A stretch of 64,000 nucleotides of DNA, taken from positions 4,281,501 through 4,345,500 of the forward strand of contig NZ_AP014627.1 in NCBI RefSeq assembly GCF_001547895.1, given 5' to 3'. The notes under the pieces are model-generated. The model worked only from the letters and a program-made list of their open reading frames with translations, did not search any database and had not been told where the DNA came from. How positions within the stretch are numbered: the first letter of the stretch is position 1; each line of letters begins with the position of its first letter. The position numbers and the translations under genes are program-made. This DNA is from Pseudomonas sp. Os17. GTDB lineage: Bacteria; Pseudomonadota; Gammaproteobacteria; Pseudomonadales; Pseudomonadaceae. Positions 51,499 to 60,818 of this stretch are shown here, piece by piece.

Positions 51499-52116
51499 TC
51501 AGTGCCCGGCGGGCCAGGCAATCGGGGCCGGATGGGCCAGCCCGCCCCGACACTTGAGTACCCGCAACTGCACGGGGCGACCCTGCACGCTGATCCTCAG
51601 GGCCGCCGGCGACGGGTTGTGCGCGGCGTCCAGGGGCCGGTAGGCGAAAGCCAGGGTCTGGCCGCTTTCCGCCGCCACCTGCAAGCGCCGCAGGGCGCGG
51701 TCGTCGACTTGTTGCGGCCAGCACAGCACCGCGCCGCAACTGCCGGAACGCAGGCATTGCTCAGCGGCCCACAAGGCATCGCGCTCCCCGGCCTGGATGA
51801 TCGACAGCTGGCGCACATCCACCCCGGCGTTCTGCCAGGCCTGGGGATAGGGCACGAAGGGTGGCGCCACCAGCACCACCCGCTCCCCCGCCGCGGTCAG
51901 CCGCGCCAGGCTCGGCCACAGCAACTGCAGCTCCCCCAGGCCCTGGGCGGCGATGAGGATTTCCGTCAGCGCCGCCTCCGGCCAGCCGCCGGTGGGCAGC
52001 ACCGCATCCAAGGCGGCATGCCCCGTCGGCTGCAGGCTGGCCGGCGCGGCCGCCGGGCGGCCTTTCCATACCCGTCCGCCATTGAACAGGGTATCCAGTG
52101 CGACCACGGCGCCCAT
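51499..52116 (-). CDS. imuA: ImuA, RecA/SulA-like translesion accessory protein
   Basis: 205 residues: PTGHAALDAVLPTGGWPEAALTEIL and RVVLVAPPFVPYPQAWQNAGV match the degenerate RecA-like core of ImuA (sometimes called SulA-like). Walker A is not conserved. Works with ImuB and DnaE2 in damage-induced mutagenesis. The start overlaps the lexA2 stop by ATGA. Confidence 0.92.
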   Translation of the reverse strand: MGAVVALDTLFNGGRVWKGRPAAAPASLQPTGHAALDAVLPTGGWPEAALTEILIAAQGLGELQLLWPSLARLTAAGERVVLVAPPFVPYPQAWQNAGVDVRQLSIIQAGERDALWAAEQCLRSGSCGAVLCWPQQVDDRALRRLQVAAESGQTLAFAYRPLDAAHNPSPAALRISVQGRPVQLRVLKCRGGLAHPAPIAWPAGH

Positions 52117-52733
52117 CAGCCTGGCCTCACCAGGCCGCAGAACACACCTTCGATAAACAGTTCGTGGTCGGCGCTGACCTCGATCGGCTGATAGGCCGGG
52201 TTGCGCGGCAGCAGGCGGATGCTCTGGCCCTTGCGCTCGAAACGCTTGATGGTCACTTCGCCGTCCAGGCGGGCGATCACCGTCTGGCCGTTGCGCACCT
52301 CGCTGCTGCGGCGCACCGCCACCAGATCGCCGTCGAGGATGCCGTCATCGATCATCGAATCGCCCTGGACCCGCAGCAGGTAATCCGGAGTGCGTGAGAA
52401 CATCCCCGGGTCCAGCCACAACTGGCCGTGTATGTCGGCATCGACGCCAATCGGCGCACCGGCGGCCACCCGCCCCAGCACCGGGATCTCCAGCAGCTCC
52501 GGGCGCCGCGGCTGATTGAGCAGGCGAATGCCCCGGGCCTGATGCGGGTTGACCTCGATGAACCCGGCCTCGGTCAGCGCCAGCACATGCTTGCGCGCCA
52601 CGCTGCGCGAGGCGAAACCGAACGCCTCGCTGATTTCAGCGAGGCTTGGGGACTGGCCATGATCGGCGATGCGTTCGCGGATAAAGGTCAGGATGGCACT
52701 GCGGCGGGGGGATAAAGTCGTCATGGAGTACAT
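52116..52733 (-). CDS. lexA2: Second LexA repressor, regulator of the imu cassette
   Basis: 205 residues. Winged helix N-terminus (RRSAILTFIRERIADHGQSPSLAEIS), cleavage site Ala91-Gly92 (GRVAAGAPIG), catalytic Ser126 (QGDSMIDDGI) and Lys163 (EVTIKRFE), so it should self-cleave on RecA-ssDNA. It heads the imuA-imuB-dnaE2 operon. AGGAG lies six bases before the ATG at 52733, making that start likely; a second ATG nine bases later is possible. The operator at 52725-52742 covers the start codon. Confidence 0.93.
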   Translation of the reverse strand: MYSMTTLSPRRSAILTFIRERIADHGQSPSLAEISEAFGFASRSVARKHVLALTEAGFIEVNPHQARGIRLLNQPRRPELLEIPVLGRVAAGAPIGVDADIHGQLWLDPGMFSRTPDYLLRVQGDSMIDDGILDGDLVAVRRSSEVRNGQTVIARLDGEVTIKRFERKGQSIRLLPRNPAYQPIEVSADHELFIEGVFCGLVRPG

Positions 52734-52742
52734 TTGTACTCC
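52725..52742. promoter_or_regulatory. LexA2-type operator, palindrome GGAGTACA-TT-TGTACTCC
   Basis: Eight-base perfect arms with a two-base centre. It contains GTAC-N4-GTAC, close to the GTAC-N4-GTGC box reported for LexA2 of P. putida. It overlaps the lexA2 start codon and Shine-Dalgarno. Confidence 0.85.
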
Positions 52743-52771
52743 TCTCGGATTTATCTGACAAGAACCGCCAA

Positions 52772-53689
52772 TCAGTCCAGGCCATGGTGGGCCAGAAAGC
52801 CGCCGACATAGTCGATGAACGCCTGCACCTTGGCAGTCGCCCGCCGGTGACTGGGGTAGACCGCGAGGATGTGCGGCCCGAAGCTGTCGGGGTCGATCGC
52901 GTAATCGGCCATCACCCGCACCAGGCGCCCATCAGCCAGGTACGGCGCGGCACTCCACAGCGGCGTGTGTAGCAGGCCGCGCCCGGCCAGGGCATTGGCC
53001 AGCAGCAGGTCGTAATTGTCACTGCGCAGGCGTGGCGCCTGGGACTGGGGCAGGCTCAGGCGGTGGCCGTCGCGCTCGACCCACCAGAATTCCCGGCTGA
53101 GCAAGGGGTGGCGATACAGCAGCCATTCATGCTCCTCCAGGGTCTGAGGATTCACCGGCCGGCCCTTGCGCGCCAGGTAGGCCGGGCTGGCGCACAGGGC
53201 CAGGCGGTTGCTCCCGACCACCCGGGCAATCAGCCCCGGCAGGTCGTCATGGCCTTCGCGCAGGGCCAGGTCGTAGCCGCTTTCCAGCAGGTTGACGAAC
53301 TCGTCGCACAGGTCCACTTGCAGATTGATCTGCGGGTACTGTTCAAGAAACCCGCCACACACCTGATCGAGAAACGCCTGACCGTAGGCCAGCGGCGCGG
53401 TGACCTTGAGGTTGCCGCGCAGACCGTGCTGCAACTGTTCCACCTCCTCGCCCACCTCCTCCATTCGCTGCAGCACCTGGCGCGCGGTCTCCAGGTAGAG
53501 CCGGCCGATTTCGGTGAGCACGATGCGCCGGGTACTGCGCTCGAACAAGCGCGAACCCAGCTCCGCCTCCAGGTGGTTGACCGCCTTGGTCAGGGCCGAC
53601 GGGGTCTTGCCCAACTGCTCCGCCGCCCGACTGAAACTGCCCAGCTGAGCGGTGACTACGAACATCTTCAAGGCATTCCACTTGTCCAT
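52772..53689 (-). CDS. LysR-family transcriptional regulator
   Basis: 305 residues. N-terminal HTH (LKMFVVTAQLGSFSRAAEQLG, SALTKAVNHLEAELGSRLF), ligand domain from about residue 90 (GNLKVTAPLAYGQAFLDQV). Belongs to the CrgA/DhcR-like group of LysR regulators. It diverges from the amidohydrolase with a 103-base gap carrying an inverted repeat, so it probably controls that gene. Confidence 0.92.
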   Translation of the reverse strand: MDKWNALKMFVVTAQLGSFSRAAEQLGKTPSALTKAVNHLEAELGSRLFERSTRRIVLTEIGRLYLETARQVLQRMEEVGEEVEQLQHGLRGNLKVTAPLAYGQAFLDQVCGGFLEQYPQINLQVDLCDEFVNLLESGYDLALREGHDDLPGLIARVVGSNRLALCASPAYLARKGRPVNPQTLEEHEWLLYRHPLLSREFWWVERDGHRLSLPQSQAPRLRSDNYDLLLANALAGRGLLHTPLWSAAPYLADGRLVRVMADYAIDPDSFGPHILAVYPSHRRATAKVQAFIDYVGGFLAHHGLD

Positions 53690-53698
53690 GGTTTTTCC

Positions 53699-53725
53699 AT
53701 TCAGGCAAAAATGTTTTTCGTGAAT
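53699..53725. promoter_or_regulatory. Candidate LysR operator between divergent genes
   Basis: ATTCA-N17-TGAAT with an inner AAAAATGTTTTT, centred in the intergenic region. Only sequence symmetry supports it. Confidence 0.35.
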
Positions 53726-53792
53726 CGGCCGTTCTGCCCGCTACGGGCAGCCCCTAATCTGGCGATCAGACGTAATAACAAGGAAATGTTCA

Positions 53793-55535
53793 ATGAAAAA
53801 ATTGACCCCTACGCTGCTGCTGGTCGCCATGAGTTTTGCCTCATTGGAAGCCATGGCTGCCGCCGATCTGGTGCTGTTCAACGGCCAGATCTTCACCGCC
53901 GACCGCGCCCAGCCCAAGGTCCAGGCCCTGGCGGTGGAAAACGGCAAGGTTCTGCAAACCGGCAGCGATGCGCAGATCAAGGCACTGATCGACAGCCACA
54001 CCCGGGTCGTCGATCTGGGGGGCAAGACCCTGATGCCGGGCCTGATCGACACCCACTCCCACGCGATCTTCGGTGGCCTGGAAATGACCAGCGCCAACCT
54101 GCAGGACGAGGTGGTCAGCCTCGACGAACTGGAAAAACGCCTGCGCGCCTGGCGTGACGACGGCAGCGCCCGGCATGCCGACGTGCTCAGTATCGCCGGC
54201 ATGAGCTCGGCCTACTGGGCCCAGGCCCAGGCCCTGGGCCAGCGTTTCAACCAGGGTGAATGGGCCAGCGTACCGGTGGTATTCACCGGCAGCGATCACC
54301 ATACCGCCTGGGCCAATGACTTCATGCTCCAGCGCGCCGGAATCGACGCGGCCCTGCTCAACAGCCTGCCCGAGGCCGAGTGCAGCACCATTGGCCAACT
54401 GCCCGACGGCCGCCCCAACGGTTTCCTGGTGGACGCCGGCTGGGACCGGGTGGCCGCGAAAATGCCGGTGCCGGCCCCCGAACAGATGCTGCGCGCCGCG
54501 CAATCGGCCCTGCACTACAACAACAGCCTGGGGATTACCGCCTGGATGGACCCCGCCGCCAACGCCGCTCCCGGCGAAGCGGTGTTCGCCCTCAAGCCCA
54601 CCGAGCACACCGTCGGCGTGCTGCCGGCCTACAAGGCCCTGGCCGAGAGCGACGGGCTGACCGCCCACGTCGCCGCATTGCTGGTGGCCAACCCCCGCAG
54701 CCGCCCCACCGACCTCAACACCCTGGACAAGGTGCGCCAGCAGTTCCAGGGCATTCCCAACCTGACCCTGCCGGGCATCAAGATCTTCGCCGACGGAGTG
54801 ATCGAATACCCGGCCCAGAGCGCGGCGATGCTCGAGCCCTACAACAACTCCCACAAACACGGCGAACTGCTGATCGACCCGGCGCATTTTGGCGAACTGG
54901 TCAGCGCCATCGACCAGCGCGGCTGGCTGGTGCACATCCACGCCATCGGCGACCGCGCGGTGCGTGAGTCGCTGAACGGCATCGAGCAGGCGCGCAAGGA
55001 TCGCCAGAGCGGCATCAGCCACTCCATCACCCACCTGCAGATGGTCAACCCCAAGGAGTTCGCCCGCTTCAAGCCGCTCAACGTGATTGCCTCGATGCAA
55101 CTGCTCTGGGCCTCGGCCGACGACTACACCCTGGACATGATCAAGCCCTACGTCAGTGCCCTGGCGTTCCGCTACCAGTACCCGGCGCACTCGCTGCTCA
55201 AGCAGGGCGCGACCATCGCCGGCGCCAGCGACTGGCCGGTGTCGTCTCCCAACCCGTGGAACGCCATGGCCCAGGCCATCACCCGCCAGGGGCCACTGGG
55301 GGTGCTCAACGCCGACGAACGCCTGGACCGCGAAACCCTGTTCTATGCCTACACCCTGAATGCCGCGCGCACCCTGGGCCTGGAGCAGCAGATCGGCTCG
55401 CTGACCGCCGGCAAGCAGGCCGACTTCATCGTCCTCGACCGCGACGTGTTTGCCGTGGACGAAAAGGCCCTGCATGAAACCCAGGTGCTGCAGACCTGGT
55501 TCGCCGGCCGCGAGGTCTACAGCCGCCCACTCTGA
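53793..55535 (+). CDS. Exported YtcJ-type amidohydrolase
   Basis: 580 residues; signal peptide MKKLTPTLLLVAMSFASLEAMA. Amidohydrolase_3/YtcJ family: VVDLGGKTLMPGLIDTHSHA supplies the first metal histidines, GSDHHTAWANDFML, then WLVHIHAIGDRAV and ASDWPVSSPNPW late in the barrel. Such enzymes hydrolyse amide or ester bonds with a metal centre; the substrate is unknown. AAGGAAA precedes the ATG. The periplasmic location is unusual for this family but common in Pseudomonas members. Confidence 0.88.
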   Translation: MKKLTPTLLLVAMSFASLEAMAAADLVLFNGQIFTADRAQPKVQALAVENGKVLQTGSDAQIKALIDSHTRVVDLGGKTLMPGLIDTHSHAIFGGLEMTSANLQDEVVSLDELEKRLRAWRDDGSARHADVLSIAGMSSAYWAQAQALGQRFNQGEWASVPVVFTGSDHHTAWANDFMLQRAGIDAALLNSLPEAECSTIGQLPDGRPNGFLVDAGWDRVAAKMPVPAPEQMLRAAQSALHYNNSLGITAWMDPAANAAPGEAVFALKPTEHTVGVLPAYKALAESDGLTAHVAALLVANPRSRPTDLNTLDKVRQQFQGIPNLTLPGIKIFADGVIEYPAQSAAMLEPYNNSHKHGELLIDPAHFGELVSAIDQRGWLVHIHAIGDRAVRESLNGIEQARKDRQSGISHSITHLQMVNPKEFARFKPLNVIASMQLLWASADDYTLDMIKPYVSALAFRYQYPAHSLLKQGATIAGASDWPVSSPNPWNAMAQAITRQGPLGVLNADERLDRETLFYAYTLNAARTLGLEQQIGSLTAGKQADFIVLDRDVFAVDEKALHETQVLQTWFAGREVYSRPL

Positions 55536-55637
55536 CCCCGCCCCACCGTTACACCGCCCGCCCCGCGCCCTGGTGACGCCGGGGCACGGCGCCGCCTTGC
55601 CCGCTCCCCCCATAACAATCACAACAACGGGAAAACC

Positions 55638-56375
55638 ATGAAGACCCTCAGCCTGCTCACCCTGGGCGCCGTGTGCCTGCTGCCGCAGGCCGGCCACGCC
55701 CTGCCCCTGACCGACGACCTGGCCGTGGAACTGGAGCTGACCCTGGCCAGCGACTACCGCACCCGCGGCATCTCCCAGACCCAGAACGACCCCGCGGCCC
55801 AGGCGGCCGCGACCCTGCTGCACAGCAGCGGCCTATACCTGGGCACCTGGAGCTCCAATGTCGATTTCGGCGGCGGCCTGAAGACCCGCCAGGAACTCGA
55901 CTACTACGGCGGCTGGCTGTGGCAGGCCAGCGAGGACCTGAGCCTGGACCTGGGCTACCTGAAGTACAGCTACCCCCGGGAAGCCGGGTTAAACCAGAGC
56001 GAGGTGTACGGCATTCTCAGCGTCTACGGAGTCAAGCTGGCGGCCTATTACTCCGACGATGCCCCCGGCATCGACAGCCAGCAGAGCACCCTGTACCGCT
56101 ACCTCGGCTACGAGACTCGACTGCCGCTGGACCTGGGGCTGCACCTGCGCTACGGCCAGATGGACTTCAAGGACCCGCGGCTGATCCGCGCCTCGGGCCA
56201 GGGCGAGGACAGCTACCACGAATGGGAGGCCAAACTGACCCGGGACCTTGCCGGGCTGGAACTGGGCCTGAGCTACATCGACACCGATCTGTCTCGCAGC
56301 CAGTGCACCAGCAACTACGGCTTCAGCGACCTGTGCGGGGCGACCTGGGTGGCCAGCGTCAAGAAGACCTTCTGA
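55638..56375 (+). CDS. TorF-family putative porin
   Basis: 245 residues; signal peptide ends GHA-LP. The mature protein starts ELTLASDYRTRGISQTQNDPA, the hallmark of the TIGR02001/TorF group, and ends in an aromatic Phe (VASVKKTF) as outer-membrane beta-barrels do. Likely a small barrel for solute passage. 102 bases after the amidohydrolase, possibly same transcript. Confidence 0.88.
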   Translation: MKTLSLLTLGAVCLLPQAGHALPLTDDLAVELELTLASDYRTRGISQTQNDPAAQAAATLLHSSGLYLGTWSSNVDFGGGLKTRQELDYYGGWLWQASEDLSLDLGYLKYSYPREAGLNQSEVYGILSVYGVKLAAYYSDDAPGIDSQQSTLYRYLGYETRLPLDLGLHLRYGQMDFKDPRLIRASGQGEDSYHEWEAKLTRDLAGLELGLSYIDTDLSRSQCTSNYGFSDLCGATWVASVKKTF

Positions 56376-56490
56376 ATGCCCATCCCGAAGGCCGCCGTCG
56401 CTGGCAAGCCAGGGCCTGCAAAAGCCTGAGCAAACACCCCGGCAAGGCACCTGAGACCGGTCGGTTAAGCGCTAGAACGAACGAAACATA

Positions 56491-56603
56491 ACCTGTGGCG
56501 CGCAAGCTTGCTCCCGTGGGAGCGGCCGACGCTCGGGGGCGTAGCCGTCGCATTTTTGGGGCCGCTGCGCGGCCCAGCGGGAGCAAGCTCCCTCGCCACA
56601 GGT
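56491..56603. repeat. Large imperfect palindrome (BIME-like)
   Basis: ACCTGTGGCGCGCAAGCTTG at one end is matched in inverted orientation by GCAAGCTCCCTCGCCACAGG at the other. In the 330-base gap between converging genes, which otherwise holds only a second REP at 56655-56690. Confidence 0.7.
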
Positions 56604-56654
56604 ACAGTGCTTGCCCTGAACTGACGGGCATCAGGCAAGGCGCCCCGCAAGTCC

Positions 56655-56690
56655 CGCAGGAGCCGGCTTGCCGGCGAAGCGGCCCGAAAG
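56655..56690. repeat. REP element
   Basis: GCAGGAGCCGGCTTGCCGGC core, same class as 1218-1243. Confidence 0.75.
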
Positions 56691-56705
56691 ACCGCCGCCA
56701 TTGGC

Positions 56706-57695
56706 TCAGCCGCGCTGCAGGATCCGATCCATGACCCAGTCGGTCTTCAGCGCCTCGCAGGCCTGGGCCGGGTGCACTGCGTCGCCGCGGATGTGGGCGT
56801 TCATGCCCTGCACGTGATGCCACTGGATGTGCTCGGGGTGCTCGATGACCAGGCTCAGGGTCTCTTCGGCTTCAAGTTGCAGCGGATGCTCGTCGAACAC
56901 GGAAAAGGTGATGCGCCCCTGGCTGCCGATGATCTCCACCCGGTCCACCCGGCGGTCGGCGACGAAGTTCCAGGCGCCGCTGCCCAGTGCCCCGCAGGCG
57001 AAGCGCCAGCTGGCGCTGACCGCGTCCTCGGCGGCATACAGCCCGGCCTGGCGGCGGCTGATGCCGGCCACCTCGACGATGTCGCCCACAAGGTACTGGA
57101 ACAGGTCCAGGCCATGACTGCCCAGGTCGGCGAAATATCCGCCACCGGCAATCCGTGGGTCGGTCCGCCAGTTGGCCGCGCCGCTGCGGTCTGCCTCGGA
57201 GGCGGCCTTGCTCAGGCTCCAGTGCAGGTGCCGGACCTCACCGATGCGGCCATCCGCCAGCCATTGCCGCACCTGGGCAAAGCGCGGCAGGGAACGCCGG
57301 TAATAGGCCACGAACAGGTGCAACCCGGCCTGCTGGAACGCCTGCTGCATGGCCCGGCTCTGCCCGGCATGCAGGGCCATGGGTTTTTCCACGCAGCAAT
57401 GCTTGCCGGCGGCGGCCACTTGCAGGCTGTAGGCGTAGTGGCTGTCGGGGGGCGTGGCGATGTACACCGCGTCCACCTCGGGGTCGTCGATCAGGGCCTG
57501 GGCATCGGTGTACCAGCGGGCAATGCCGTGGCGCCGGGCATAGTCGCGCACCGCCTCGGCGCGGCGGCCCATCACCGCCACCAGCGCTGAACCTGGGACC
57601 TTGTAGAAGGCCGGGCCGCTCTTGCGCTCGGTGACGCTGCCGCATCCGATCATGCCCCAGCGCACGGTGCGCAGCGGCCCGGCCTCGGTGCTCAT
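56706..57695 (-). CDS. Gfo/Idh/MocA family oxidoreductase
   Basis: 329 residues. N-terminal Rossmann fold (RWGMIGCGSVTERKSGPAF with GxGxxx), PDVDAVYIATPP-type strand (EVDAVYIATPPDSHY), and the catalytic Lys in KHCCVEKPMALH. C-terminal Gfo/Idh domain with GGGYFADLGSHGLDLFQYL. NAD(P)-dependent sugar or inositol dehydrogenases belong here. The start overlaps the Dyp peroxidase stop by ATGA, so the two are co-translated. Confidence 0.92.
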   Translation of the reverse strand: MSTEAGPLRTVRWGMIGCGSVTERKSGPAFYKVPGSALVAVMGRRAEAVRDYARRHGIARWYTDAQALIDDPEVDAVYIATPPDSHYAYSLQVAAAGKHCCVEKPMALHAGQSRAMQQAFQQAGLHLFVAYYRRSLPRFAQVRQWLADGRIGEVRHLHWSLSKAASEADRSGAANWRTDPRIAGGGYFADLGSHGLDLFQYLVGDIVEVAGISRRQAGLYAAEDAVSASWRFACGALGSGAWNFVADRRVDRVEIIGSQGRITFSVFDEHPLQLEAEETLSLVIEHPEHIQWHHVQGMNAHIRGDAVHPAQACEALKTDWVMDRILQRG

Positions 57696-58579
57696 TTCGC
57701 CGCTTGCAACGCGCGCAGGTCGAGCTGGCCGTTGTGCAGCGGCGGGCACCAGTAGTAGCCACCGGTGATCGGCCGGCTCATGCGGTACAGGCCGTCGACG
57801 ATGCCGTCTTCCAGGCCGCTCATGCGCCGCAGCTGGACTTCGAAGGCGTTCAGGCTATGACCGAAGGCGAGGAACATCAGGCCGCCCTTGTCACCTTCGA
57901 TCCAGGGCATCGAACGACGCACCATGAAGGCCTCAGGGGTGAAGCTTTCCTGGGCGGTGCGCTTGACGTGGGCCGACTCCGGCGCGTCGTCCAGCTCTTC
58001 GTTATCGCTCAGGCGCCGGCCGATGATGTGGTCGCGCTCTTGCTGGTGCATCGCGGCAAAGCCCTTGAAGTCGTGCTGCCACTGCTGGATCGCGGCAAAG
58101 CTGCCACCGCGCAGGCCGTCTTCACCCTCGGCCAGCGCCGCAGCCACGGCGGCCTCTTCATGAGGGTTCTCGGTGCCATCTTCATAACCGGTCAGGTCGT
58201 GACCGCTCTTGTGGCGGAAGGCTTCCTGCATGCCGACCAGACGAAAGGCCGGGGCCAGCGCGGCCTCCAGCTCGTTGCTGCGGTGCATCAGTTCGCCGCG
58301 CTCCTCACCGTGCAGCCAGACCCACAGCGCGTGCTGGGTCGAAGGGTTGTCGACACCGACGCCGGTCAGCGCCGGGAACGCCTTGAGCCCTTGCACCCGA
58401 GCGCCCAGGGCCTTGACCAGCGATGCGCCAAAGCCGGCCACCGCCGTTGCGCCGTCCACCCGCGCCAGCAACTGGTCGAGGGCCTGGGGCAGCGCCTCAA
58501 GGGACTCAAGGGCAAAGAACAAATGACGGGCCTGGGACGGAACGGGTGCAGCGAGGATGCCGGGCTGGTAGTAACTCAT
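57692..58579 (-). CDS. Dyp-type heme peroxidase
   Basis: 295 residues. GXXDG motif as GYEDGTENP with catalytic Asp134; proximal heme ligand probably His204 (ESAHVKRTAQ); conserved MVRRSMPW and GLMFLAFGHSL. Uses peroxide to oxidise dyes, phenols or iron-related substrates. No Tat or Sec signal, so cytoplasmic. Length suits the P-class/B-type. GGAGTTCCC precedes the ATG. Operon with the oxidoreductase. Confidence 0.93.
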   Translation of the reverse strand: MSYYQPGILAAPVPSQARHLFFALESLEALPQALDQLLARVDGATAVAGFGASLVKALGARVQGLKAFPALTGVGVDNPSTQHALWVWLHGEERGELMHRSNELEAALAPAFRLVGMQEAFRHKSGHDLTGYEDGTENPHEEAAVAAALAEGEDGLRGGSFAAIQQWQHDFKGFAAMHQQERDHIIGRRLSDNEELDDAPESAHVKRTAQESFTPEAFMVRRSMPWIEGDKGGLMFLAFGHSLNAFEVQLRRMSGLEDGIVDGLYRMSRPITGGYYWCPPLHNGQLDLRALQAAK

Positions 58580-58741
58580 GGGAACTCCTGAATAAAGGCG
58601 GGGAGTTTACCGCTGTGCGGCGCAGGCGTCAGTGCCGTTGCGCAACGGATTGGCAACCGGCGGCAACAGCACAGCTCCGGCCTGCGCCAAGGGGCCGCCC
58701 GGCCCGCCCGGCAGCCGCTGGCGGGCGAAGCCGGGGCGCCC

Positions 58742-59557
58742 CTAGTGGATCCGATAGTGAAAGGTGTTGCGCACCGCCGGCACCGTCACCGCCCGACCGT
58801 CAATCAGCCGAGGCTGGTAGCGGAAGGTCGCCACCGCCGCCAGGGATGGGCGCATGAACAGCGGGTGGCAGCCGTCGATGACCTTGGGGTTCTCCACCCG
58901 GCCCTGGGGGTTGACGCTGTATTCCACGGTGCAGTCGCCTTCCAGGTTCTTGTCCAGGGCTCGCTGCGGGTAGTCCGGGGCCTCCTTGCTCAGGGGCTGG
59001 TACTGGCGGCTGTCGGCGGCGGCCTGGGCCGCCTGCTGGCGCGCGCGCTCGGCGGCCAGCCGCGACTGTTCGGCGCGCTGGGCCTGGGCTTGTTCCTGGG
59101 CCAGGCGTTGCTCGGCGTCGCGCTGGCGCTGTTCGGCGTCCAGGCGCTCGCGCTGCTGGCGTTGCTGCTCCTGCGCCTGCTCACGTTTCTTGTCGTCCAC
59201 ACGCTTGCGCGCCAGGGCCGCCTGTTCCAGCTTCTGCGCCTGCATCTGGGGGTCCACCTGGGGTCGACTCGGCGGCGGCGGAGCCGCTGGCGCGGGCGGT
59301 GGTGGCGGTGCCACCTCGGCCACCGCCGGCAGGGGTTCGGCGGGGGCGGCGGGAGGCGCCAGCATCACCAGTTGGGTGGTCAGCACCGCCGGGGCCTCGA
59401 CCTGGGGTTTGTCCACCGACCAGCCCAGCACCAGCGCCGCCAGCACCCCGGCGTGCAGGGCCAGGGCCAGGGTCGCCGCCAGGCTGTTGCGCCAGAAGCC
59501 GGAGGCTTCGGGCCCCATGGGCAGCACTGTGGGGCTGTGGATGATCATCGCCGTCAT
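58742..59557 (-). CDS. TonB-like energy transducer
   Basis: 271 residues. Membrane anchor (SLAATLALALHAGVLAALVLG, with the His typical of TonB anchors), Pro-rich stretch (APPPPPAPAAPPPPSRP), long Gln/Arg/Ala coiled coil (about 105-190), and C-terminal TonB domain (APDYPQRALDKNLEGDCTVEYSV, VPAVRNTFHYRIH). Transmits proton-motive force to outer-membrane receptors. The start overlaps exbD stop by ATGA. Last gene of the receptor/phytase/Exb unit. Confidence 0.9.
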   Translation of the reverse strand: MTAMIIHSPTVLPMGPEASGFWRNSLAATLALALHAGVLAALVLGWSVDKPQVEAPAVLTTQLVMLAPPAAPAEPLPAVAEVAPPPPPAPAAPPPPSRPQVDPQMQAQKLEQAALARKRVDDKKREQAQEQQRQQRERLDAEQRQRDAEQRLAQEQAQAQRAEQSRLAAERARQQAAQAAADSRQYQPLSKEAPDYPQRALDKNLEGDCTVEYSVNPQGRVENPKVIDGCHPLFMRPSLAAVATFRYQPRLIDGRAVTVPAVRNTFHYRIH

Positions 59558-60000
59558 TGCGGGGCCTCGGTCACCAGCCCCAGGTTGTGCACCCCGCCCT
59601 GCTGCAACGCGGCCATGGCCGCCACCACGCTGGCGTAGGCGGCGTCCTGGTCGGCACGGATGTACACCTGGGTGTCGCCGCGCTGGGCAATCACCTGGGC
59701 CACCTTGGCGCGCATCTGCTCCAGGTCCACGGCGCTGTCGGTCTGGTGCCGGGTGTCGAGTTCGCTGCCCAGGTTCCAGTAGTAGCCGCCCTCGGCCTTC
59801 ACCGACAGGGTGAGGATCTGCTGGCGGCTGTCGGTGGCCAGGGCCTGGCTGGCGACCTTGGGCAATTGGATCTTCACCCCCTGGGTGAGCATCGGCGCGG
59901 TGACCATGAAGATCACCAGCAGCACCAGCATCACGTCGATGTAGGGCACCACGTTCATTTCCGCCTTGGGTCCGTGCTTGCGTTGCGGCCTGACTAACAT
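59554..60000 (-). CDS. exbD: ExbD/TolR biopolymer transport protein
   Basis: 148 residues starting MLVRPQRKHGPKAEMNVVPY. One membrane segment with the essential Asp22 (YIDVMLVLLVIFMVT) and a periplasmic domain (VYIRADQDAAYASVVAAMA). Forms the stator with ExbB for TonB. The order exbB-exbD-tonB supports ExbD over TolR. Confidence 0.88.
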   Translation of the reverse strand: MLVRPQRKHGPKAEMNVVPYIDVMLVLLVIFMVTAPMLTQGVKIQLPKVASQALATDSRQQILTLSVKAEGGYYWNLGSELDTRHQTDSAVDLEQMRAKVAQVIAQRGDTQVYIRADQDAAYASVVAAMAALQQGGVHNLGLVTEAPQ

Positions 60001-60016
60001 CGGCTTGCTCCTTCTC

Positions 60017-60727
60017 TCAGGCGGCCACGGCCAGGTGGCTCGGGGTGCCCTGCAAGGTGCGGTGCAGGCGCACCTGCAGTTCGTTGCCAAAGGCGTAGTA
60101 GCGGGTCAGCAGGGTCTGGCTGCGGGCCGAGAAGCGGTTGTAGGCGATCACCGCGGGAATCGCCGCGAACAGGCCGATGGCGGTGGCGATCAGCGCCTCG
60201 GCGATGCCCGGGGCCACGGTGGACAGGGTCGCCTGCTGCACCTGGGACAGGCCGAGGAAGGAGTTCATGATCCCCCACACGGTGCCAAACAGGCCGATAT
60301 AGGGGCTGACCGAGCCCACGGTGGCAAGAAACTGCAGGCCCTTTTCCAGGCGGGTTTCCTGCTCGCTGATGGCCACGTACAAGGCCCGCTCCACGCCCTC
60401 CAGCACGCCTTCAGCGGCGCCGCCGGCCGCGCCGTGCAGGTGGCCGAATTCCTCATAGCCGGCGACAAAGATCGGCTCCACGCCGCCTTCGCCGTCGGCC
60501 TTGCGGGCCACTTCGCGGTACAGCGGCAAGAGTTCGGGGGCGTCGCGAAAGCGCTGGATGAACGCGTTGCAACGGCGCTCACGGCCGCGCAGCACGGCGC
60601 CGCGCTGGATGATCAGGTACCAGCTGAGCAGGGATGCCAGGAGCAGGGTCAGCATCACCGCCTTGACCAACAGGCTGGCATCGCTGATCAGCCCCCAGAT
60701 GCTCATGTGTTCGAGTGTGGCTTGCAT
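60017..60727 (-). CDS. exbB: ExbB/TolQ proton channel protein
   Basis: 236 residues with three membrane segments: the first near residues 20-42, the others in VSPYIGLFGTVWGIMNSFLGL and ALIATAIGLFAAIPAVIAYN, the standard MotA/ExbB signatures. 16 bases before exbD. Dedicated to the adjacent TonB. Confidence 0.9.
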   Translation of the reverse strand: MQATLEHMSIWGLISDASLLVKAVMLTLLLASLLSWYLIIQRGAVLRGRERRCNAFIQRFRDAPELLPLYREVARKADGEGGVEPIFVAGYEEFGHLHGAAGGAAEGVLEGVERALYVAISEQETRLEKGLQFLATVGSVSPYIGLFGTVWGIMNSFLGLSQVQQATLSTVAPGIAEALIATAIGLFAAIPAVIAYNRFSARSQTLLTRYYAFGNELQVRLHRTLQGTPSHLAVAA

Positions 60728-60818
60728 GGTGAAACTCCTTCGCGGGTGCCCGCCGGGGCCTGAGCCGTGCCGGCGGGGCTATTCGATGACATGCCGATGA
60801 CCGGGTGATGACAGCCGC

